Shown one piece after another: positions 6,221-10,400 of a stretch of 10,400 bases of DNA. This stretch comes from Oscillospiraceae bacterium (GTDB lineage: Bacteria; Bacillota; Clostridia; Oscillospirales; Oscillospiraceae). The stretch lies in assembly GCA_902765975.1 (NCBI GenBank), contig CACXBO010000181.1:1-10400 (forward strand). Reading direction: 5' to 3'. The translations under genes and the position numbers were made by a program. Numbering within the stretch: position 1 is the stretch's first letter; each line of letters opens with the position of its first letter. The notes beneath the pieces are model-generated. The model was given only the letters and a program-made list of their open reading frames with translations. It had not been told where the DNA came from and did not search any database.

Positions 6221-6952
6221 GTGCTGGAAATTAAGGGCCTTTCCTTTTCCGTCAAGGATGAGAAGGGCGAAAACAAAGAGATTATCCATGAGCTTGATCT
6301 CAAAGTTGAGGATAACAGGCTCCTTGTAATAACGGGACCTAACGGAAGCGGCAAATCCACTCTCGCTAAGCTGATAGCGGGAATCGAGAAGCCTACCTCG
6401 GGCAAAATACTGCTCGACGGAAACGATATCACCGAGATGAGCATAACGGAAAGGGCAAGGAACGGGATAGGTTTTGCTTTTCAGCAGCCCGTCCGCTTTA
6501 AGGGCATAAAAGTATTCGATCTGCTGCGCATAGCCTCCGGGAAAAAGCTTAAGGTCTCCGAGGCGTGCGGCTACCTTTCCGAGGTCGGGCTCTGCGCGAG
6601 AGACTATATAATGCGTGAGGCCAACTCTTCCCTCTCAGGCGGCGAGCTTAAACGCATTGAGATAGCCACGGTCCTCGCACGCAAATGCCGCCTTACCGTG
6701 TTCGACGAGCCGGAGGCCGGTATCGATCTCTGGAGCTTCCAAAATCTCATCCGCGTTTTTCAGGCGCTGCGTGAGAAGATTAGCGACAGCTCAATGGTCA
6801 TAATATCGCATCAGGAGCGTATCCTTAATATCGCCGATGAGATAGCCGTTCTATCCGACGGACGGATTACCGCAAAGGGCTCTAAGGACGAGATATTTCC
6901 TACGCTTATCGGCACGGAAGCCGCGCAGGACGTATGCGCGAGGCTAAAGTAA
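6221..6952 (+). CDS. sufC: SufC-like ABC ATPase of a minimal two-gene Fe-S assembly system
   Basis: Cytosolic ATPase that pairs with the SufB-like protein encoded next to drive Fe-S cluster assembly; it has no membrane partner here. The 243 aa show a complete ABC domain: Walker A GPNGSGKST (39-47), Q-loop FQQP (87-90), signature LSGGELKRIEIA (138-149), Walker B LTVFDEPEAGIDL (158-170) with E163, and the switch His H197 in ISHQERI. SGGELKR with DEPEAGID separates SufC relatives from importer ATPases, which usually have DEP..ALD. The absence of sufD, sufS and sufU beside it fits the SufBC-only arrangement known from Clostridia and archaea (called SMS in recent literature). It is the first gene after the promoter at 6092-6120, and 16 bases separate it from sufB. 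The family is sure; membership in the minimal group rests on the pairing and partner size. Confidence 0.9.
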   Translation: MLEIKGLSFSVKDEKGENKEIIHELDLKVEDNRLLVITGPNGSGKSTLAKLIAGIEKPTSGKILLDGNDITEMSITERARNGIGFAFQQPVRFKGIKVFDLLRIASGKKLKVSEACGYLSEVGLCARDYIMREANSSLSGGELKRIEIATVLARKCRLTVFDEPEAGIDLWSFQNLIRVFQALREKISDSSMVIISHQERILNIADEIAVLSDGRITAKGSKDEIFPTLIGTEAAQDVCARLK

Positions 6953-6968
6953 AGGGAGGTCGAAGCAA

Positions 6969-7895
6969 ATGGTCGAGCTTACCGAAATTCAAAAGAGGCT
7001 CATAGCCGAGGTCGCTGACCTCCATCAGGTGCCGTTAGGCGCATATAACTTCCGTGCAAACGGCGGACTCGCAGGGCGGAATACGACGGCGAATATTGAT
7101 ATCCAGTCCAAACCCGACGGAAGCGGCATAGATATCCGTATCAAACCCGGCACAAAGAACGAGAGCGTGCATATCCCCGTTGTCCTATCGGAAACCGGTC
7201 TGAAGGAGACCGTATACAACGACTTCTTTATCGGCGCAGACTCAGACGTAACGATCGTCGCCGGATGCGGCATCGACAACTGCGGAAGCCAGGACTCGGA
7301 ACACGACGGTATCCACCGCTTTTTCGTTGAAAAGGGCGCGAAGGTCAAATACGTCGAGAAGCACTACGGCTCCGGCGACGGGCTTGGGAAACGCATACTA
7401 AACCCGGTGACTGAGGTATATATGGACGAGGACAGCTCAATGGAGATGGAGATGGTCCAGATAAAGGGCGTTGACTCCACGGAGAGGACCACTCTCGCAG
7501 AGCTTAAAAAGGGCGCGTCCTTAGTAGTACGCGAGAGACTTATGACGCACGGTGAGCAAAAAGCCCTGAGCGTTTATAAAGTAACGCTTTACGGCGACGG
7601 CTCCAGCGCCGACGTGGTATCGCGCTCCGTTGCAAGAGATGATTCTTACCAGAAGTTCGACGCCTGCATAATAGGCGCCGCAAGCTGCAAGGGGCACACC
7701 GAATGCGATTCCATAATAATGGACAGAGGCACGATTCTCGCCGTTCCCTCGCTTGAAGCGAGAAGCGTCGACGCAGCTCTCGTCCACGAGGCGGCTATAG
7801 GTAAGATTGCCGGCGAGCAAATAACGAAGCTGATGACGCTCGGTCTCGATGAGCACGAGGCTGAGGAAGAGATAATAAACGGATTTCTGGCATAA
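6969..7895 (+). CDS. sufB: SufB/SufD-like Fe-S cluster scaffold protein
   Basis: Scaffold partner of the SufC-like ATPase. At 308 aa it is much shorter than classical SufB (about 470-495 aa) and lacks the long N-terminal region, as in minimal SufBC systems. The middle is the right-handed beta-helix core typical of the family, with conserved NDFFIGADSDVTIVAGCGI near 84-102. The C-terminal segment carries HTECDSIIM (243-251), then VHEAAIGKI (272-280) and a last helix EQITKLMTLGLDEHEAEEEI. From memory of E. coli SufB, its catalytic Cys405 and Glu434 lie 29 residues apart; C246 and E274 here are 28 apart in the same motifs, so the cluster-building pair seems kept. C100 and C105 in CGIDNC are further candidate ligands. 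GGGAGGT (6954-6960) lies eight bases before the ATG. No cysteine desulfurase is nearby, so sulfur must come from elsewhere. Confidence 0.9.
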   Translation: MVELTEIQKRLIAEVADLHQVPLGAYNFRANGGLAGRNTTANIDIQSKPDGSGIDIRIKPGTKNESVHIPVVLSETGLKETVYNDFFIGADSDVTIVAGCGIDNCGSQDSEHDGIHRFFVEKGAKVKYVEKHYGSGDGLGKRILNPVTEVYMDEDSSMEMEMVQIKGVDSTERTTLAELKKGASLVVRERLMTHGEQKALSVYKVTLYGDGSSADVVSRSVARDDSYQKFDACIIGAASCKGHTECDSIIMDRGTILAVPSLEARSVDAALVHEAAIGKIAGEQITKLMTLGLDEHEAEEEIINGFLA

Positions 7896-7899
7896 AAAA

Positions 7900-7934
7900 C
7901 GGGAGGTGCTGTTTGGGCAACACCTCCTGTATTT
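7900..7934. terminator. Two-way terminator between sufB and the exporter operon
   Basis: A stem of about 10 bp (GGAGGTG..TG at 7902-7911 with CA.CACCTCC at 7918-7927) has T-rich tails on both sides: GTATTTTT on the plus strand after 7928 and CGTTTTTTATG on the minus strand below 7901. The single internal mismatch is C-A in plus-strand RNA but G-U in minus-strand RNA, so it should fold better when read from the exporter operon. Confidence 0.85.
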
Positions 7935-9533
7935 TTATATCTCGCTGAAACGCTTGCTCCCTTTCGTATCCAGCCAGCGAAGAAGCATGAAAGCCGCGGC
8001 CGCAAACAGGGCGGTCAATATTCCGAGATAAATCGCCGCTCCGGTTACGCTCCCGACGAGCAGATAAAGGGACGTAGCGGCAGCAGCAATGCCCCATCCT
8101 CCTAAAAGCGCCACCGCAACCGCACCGCTCTGTTTTATCGGGTACAGCTCGTTAGTCCAGTTCATCATTGGCATCTTCGTACCTAAAAACGTGCAGAAAA
8201 GCGCGTTGAATACTGAAAAACTAACGGGCATAACCGCAACGAAAAGCTTCGTAACCGTTGGCAGCGGAAGCACGATTGCAGAACAAACGGAGGCGAAAAG
8301 TGCAGGAATAGCGGTCAATAAAAGCTGAAGCGACGCCTTTGCGCGCAGGCATAGCTTCGGATCGACAGGGAGAGACTTCGGGATCCATATGCTTTTCCCC
8401 TCAAGAGATACAGACGGGGCAGCCATATCGTTCATACAGACAATGAGGCAGATCAGTCCGCAGAGAAATACGGCAACTATATCAGTCTGACCGGGAAACA
8501 CTCCGCTTAACGCAACGCTCAGGTCTCTGCCCTTAATAAGTATTGCTACGCCCGCCGCCATAAGCACCAGAACCCCGAGGCCGCAGTTCAGCATATAGTT
8601 CGCGCTCGATGTAAATCTTCTGAATTCCTTTGACAGAAGCGCTTTGAATGCGGTCCTTTGCCTTGCTGTTTTGTCTTTATACCCGACTTTCCGAACGCTG
8701 CCTCCTCCCGTGGCAATTTTGATAAAGCTCCGGGACAGCAAAAGCCAAACTAACGCAAAAAGGATGGCGGTAGCCGCGGTAAAAACGGCAGTCGCAATAA
8801 AGTCCCCCTCGCCGATCCTTCCAAAAAGATAGATGAGATAGGCTCCTCCCTTTATCCTTTCACCGTAAATCGAGGCGTTGACGATTATGTCTTTTACTAA
8901 ATCCGTCGCTTTGAAATATACGAAGTAATAGATCACGATAAAAACAACGGCGAGAATAGCCGTTATATAGCTCTTGTTTTTGAGCTTTAGGCTTATCTTC
9001 GCCACTGTCCATCCGAGTATGCAGGATAGGATGAGAACAGTGAATGTAACGATCAAAATAAGCAGTATGCCGCTGACAAGGCGGGATACAGTAAACCCAA
9101 CTGTCGCCCAATAGACGATAATCGCGGGCAAAAGAGCAGTCAGCGAGTATAACGAACCCATTATATATACGTTCAAAAGCCTCGCTGCAATGATCACATT
9201 GACCGGGATCGGCATTGAAAGAAGAAGGTCGTTATCCTTGCTTAAATATAAACCGGAGTAGGTATTGAAAACGCTGCCGAAGGCTCCTAAGACAACGGAA
9301 ACTCCGCACAAAATCGTAAAATAAAGCCAGCCCATCCCCGCGGAGGTTAACGGAGCGCAGAGTGAAACGGACAGAATTGTAAACACTCCGCCCAGAAAGA
9401 CGAACATCAGAACAAAGAAGAGTATGAAAAATACTATAACCGCGCCGTTTGAACGCATCCTGTTCTTTTTTGCGTCAAAAAAGTAGCTTTTGAATACCTC
9501 CGTAAACTGCTTTTTCAGAAGTACCTTCAGCAT
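7935..9533 (-). CDS. Large ABC-2 type exporter permease (internally duplicated)
   Basis: Polytopic membrane protein of 532 aa that pairs with the ATPase encoded immediately upstream; probably an exporter of unknown substrate. Two similar halves can be seen. Each begins with an amphipathic basic helix (LLKKQFTEVFKSYF at 5-18; LLSKEFRRF at 299-307), has a conserved loop ending in an SxP motif before a coupling-type helix (DNDLLLSMPIPVNVIIAARLL at 100-120; GKSIWIPKSLPVDPKLCLRAK at 379-399), and holds about six hydrophobic segments (roughly 31-55, 68-92, 122-145, 152-176, 188-207 and 246-268; then 315-333, 350-368, 401-423, 426-450, 468-492 and 496-519). One chain may therefore supply both membrane domains. 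The ATG directly abuts the TAA of the ATPase gene, whose end supplies GGAGG as ribosome site. The stop overlaps the plus-strand tail of the sufB terminator. The exact family and cargo are not recognised. Confidence 0.85.
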   Translation of the reverse strand: MLKVLLKKQFTEVFKSYFFDAKKNRMRSNGAVIVFFILFFVLMFVFLGGVFTILSVSLCAPLTSAGMGWLYFTILCGVSVVLGAFGSVFNTYSGLYLSKDNDLLLSMPIPVNVIIAARLLNVYIMGSLYSLTALLPAIIVYWATVGFTVSRLVSGILLILIVTFTVLILSCILGWTVAKISLKLKNKSYITAILAVVFIVIYYFVYFKATDLVKDIIVNASIYGERIKGGAYLIYLFGRIGEGDFIATAVFTAATAILFALVWLLLSRSFIKIATGGGSVRKVGYKDKTARQRTAFKALLSKEFRRFTSSANYMLNCGLGVLVLMAAGVAILIKGRDLSVALSGVFPGQTDIVAVFLCGLICLIVCMNDMAAPSVSLEGKSIWIPKSLPVDPKLCLRAKASLQLLLTAIPALFASVCSAIVLPLPTVTKLFVAVMPVSFSVFNALFCTFLGTKMPMMNWTNELYPIKQSGAVAVALLGGWGIAAAATSLYLLVGSVTGAAIYLGILTALFAAAAFMLLRWLDTKGSKRFSEI

Positions 9534-10241
9534 TTACTCCGCCTCCAGTTCAAGGAATACTTCCTCAAGGCTGTCGTCGCCCTTGACCTCTTCCATAGTT
9601 CCCAATTTAACGAGTCTGCCTTCTTTAATAATCGCGACCTTATCGCAAAGCTTCTCCGCAACCTCAAGCACGTGAGTAGAGAAGAAAATCGCTCCGCCGT
9701 TATCACAATGCTCCCGCATCATCTCCTTCAGAAGATGTGACGCCTTCGGATCGAGACCAACAAAGGGCTCGTCCATTATAATGAGCTTCGGCGAATGCAG
9801 CCAGGCTGAGATAAGAGCAAGCTTCTGCTTCATTCCGTGAGAATAAGAAGAAACGGGCTGCGAAAGATCACCGGTCAGCTCAAAAGTATCGGCAAGCCGG
9901 CGGATCCTCTCCTGACGAACGTCAGAGGGAATTTGAAAAATATCGGCAATAAAATTAAGATACTTTATACCGCTCATAAAATCATAAATATCCGGATTAT
10001 CGGGAATATAAGCAATATCCCTCTTGCAGCCAACAGGATCGGATATTATATCCTTTCCGCAAACGGTGACTCTTCCGGAGTCGAAATTCAAAATACCGAC
10101 AGAGCATTTAAGCGTGGTACTCTTTCCCGCACCGTTATGTCCGATAAATCCGAATATCTCCCCAGATCTAATATGAATAGAAAGATCGTCTACCGCCTTT
10201 TTTGACCCATAAGTCTTGGTAAGATGCTCGATATTTAACAC
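9534..10241 (-). CDS. ABC exporter ATP-binding protein
   Basis: Cytosolic nucleotide-binding subunit for the permease encoded immediately downstream. The 235 aa contain Walker A GHNGAGKST (34-42), signature YSHGMKQKLAL (133-143; SHG replaces the usual SGG), Walker B LIIMDEPFVGLD (153-164) with E158, and the switch His H190 in STHVLE. The Q-loop position reads YIPDNPDIYD (78-87), with no glutamine, as in many CcmA/ABC-2 exporter ATPases. The last residues (LEEVFLELEAE) match the C-terminal tail common in this class. Start is GTG 10241, with AAGGAG (10256-10251 on the minus strand) nine bases before it. Only about 37 bases separate this GTG from the upstream rRNA terminator hairpin and no convincing promoter is seen there. 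The substrate could be an antimicrobial, lipid or peptide; nothing nearby decides. Confidence 0.92.
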   Translation of the reverse strand: MLNIEHLTKTYGSKKAVDDLSIHIRSGEIFGFIGHNGAGKSTTLKCSVGILNFDSGRVTVCGKDIISDPVGCKRDIAYIPDNPDIYDFMSGIKYLNFIADIFQIPSDVRQERIRRLADTFELTGDLSQPVSSYSHGMKQKLALISAWLHSPKLIIMDEPFVGLDPKASHLLKEMMREHCDNGGAIFFSTHVLEVAEKLCDKVAIIKEGRLVKLGTMEEVKGDDSLEEVFLELEAE

Positions 10242-10260
10242 AAACTCTCACTCCTTCTGG

Positions 10261-10304
10261 AAAAATAAATAACAGAAAGAGCACTCTCCGAAAGGAAAGT
10301 GCTC
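10261..10304 (-). terminator. rRNA operon terminator behind 5S rRNA
   Basis: An 11-bp stem (10279-10289 with 10294-10304) with a four-base loop is followed, on the minus strand, by a T-rich tail from 10278 to 10261. One pair is C-A if read as plus-strand RNA and G-U in minus-strand RNA, which supports the minus direction. It lies about 10 bases after the 5S 3' end. Confidence 0.88.
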
Positions 10305-10313
10305 ATTGAATTA

Positions 10314-10400
10314 TGTTGGCGTCTTCCTATTTTCCCGGGCCGTCGCCAGCCAAGTATCTTCGGCGCAAGTGAGCTTAACTACTGTGTTCGGAATGGGAAC
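10314..10400 (-). rRNA. rrf: 5S ribosomal RNA, 3' three quarters (5' end outside window)
   Basis: Read on the minus strand, the sequence from 10400 downward starts in the conserved arm and loop GTTCCCATTCCGAACACAG, continues through AGTTAAGC, then GAAGATACTTGGC of the loop E region, and ends with GGGAAAATAGGAAGACGCC, whose last bases would pair with the missing 5' end in helix I. About 87 bases are visible of an expected 115-120. The 3' end is placed near 10314 and could shift by a few bases. The gene is presumably the last of a 16S-23S-5S operon lying to the right of the window. Confidence 0.95.

Noticed and set aside
6221..6952. SufC-like gene as a generic importer ATPase
   Set aside because: LSGGELKR with DEPEAGID and an adjacent SufB-type scaffold, with no permease, point to Fe-S assembly.
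10257..10310. Weak promoter (TATTTA with TGT before it) for the exporter operon inside the rRNA terminator tail
   Set aside because: The -10 match is poor and no acceptable -35 box lies 16-18 bases upstream; the T-rich stretch is better explained as terminator tail.

Overview
The window reads as ordinary chromosome of a Gram-positive bacterium, most likely a Clostridia-class member of the Bacillota. The pointers are strong Shine-Dalgarno sites (AAGGAGG, GGGAGG), TATAAT promoters with TGn extensions, compact rho-independent terminators, a two-gene SufC/SufB-like pair of the type known from Clostridia and archaea, and a KtrAB potassium system. Base composition looks balanced rather than AT-rich. 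Genus cannot be told from this sequence. I see no phage genes, insertion sequence, CRISPR array or tRNA, and no gene-free stretch longer than about 130 bases.

Layout. (1) 1-1104, plus strand: the end of a shikimate-pathway operon. A shikimate dehydrogenase-shikimate kinase fusion runs in from the left edge and overlaps aroQ (type II 3-dehydroquinate dehydratase); a terminator follows. (2) 1112-4028, plus: a clear promoter drives trkA-trkH, a K+ uptake system with a double-RCK regulatory subunit. (3) 4034-4060: a perfect hairpin between convergent operons. (4) 6092-4078, minus: ktrB-ktrA, a second K+ uptake system of the Ktr type. (5) 6092-6149: two divergent promoters whose -10 boxes abut in one 12-bp palindrome, one serving ktrBA and the other the Fe-S genes. 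(6) 6221-7895, plus: sufC and sufB homologues, a minimal Fe-S cluster assembly pair. (7) 7900-7934: a two-way terminator. (8) 10241-7935, minus: an ABC exporter (ATPase, then a large permease that looks internally duplicated). (9) 10261-10400, minus: the 3' part of a 5S rRNA gene and the terminator of its rRNA operon.

How the parts work together. AroE-AroK and AroQ supply neighbouring steps of chorismate synthesis. TrkAH and KtrAB both import K+ and are gated by NAD(H)- or nucleotide-sensing RCK subunits; having both face to face lets the cell keep two K+ systems with different properties. SufC and SufB together form an ATPase-driven scaffold for Fe-S clusters. The most distinctive point is the shared palindromic promoter between the second K+ system and the Fe-S pair: RNA polymerase should not be able to occupy both promoters at once, so expression of the two operons may be physically linked. 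The exporter operon sits directly behind an rRNA terminator with almost no room for a promoter of its own.
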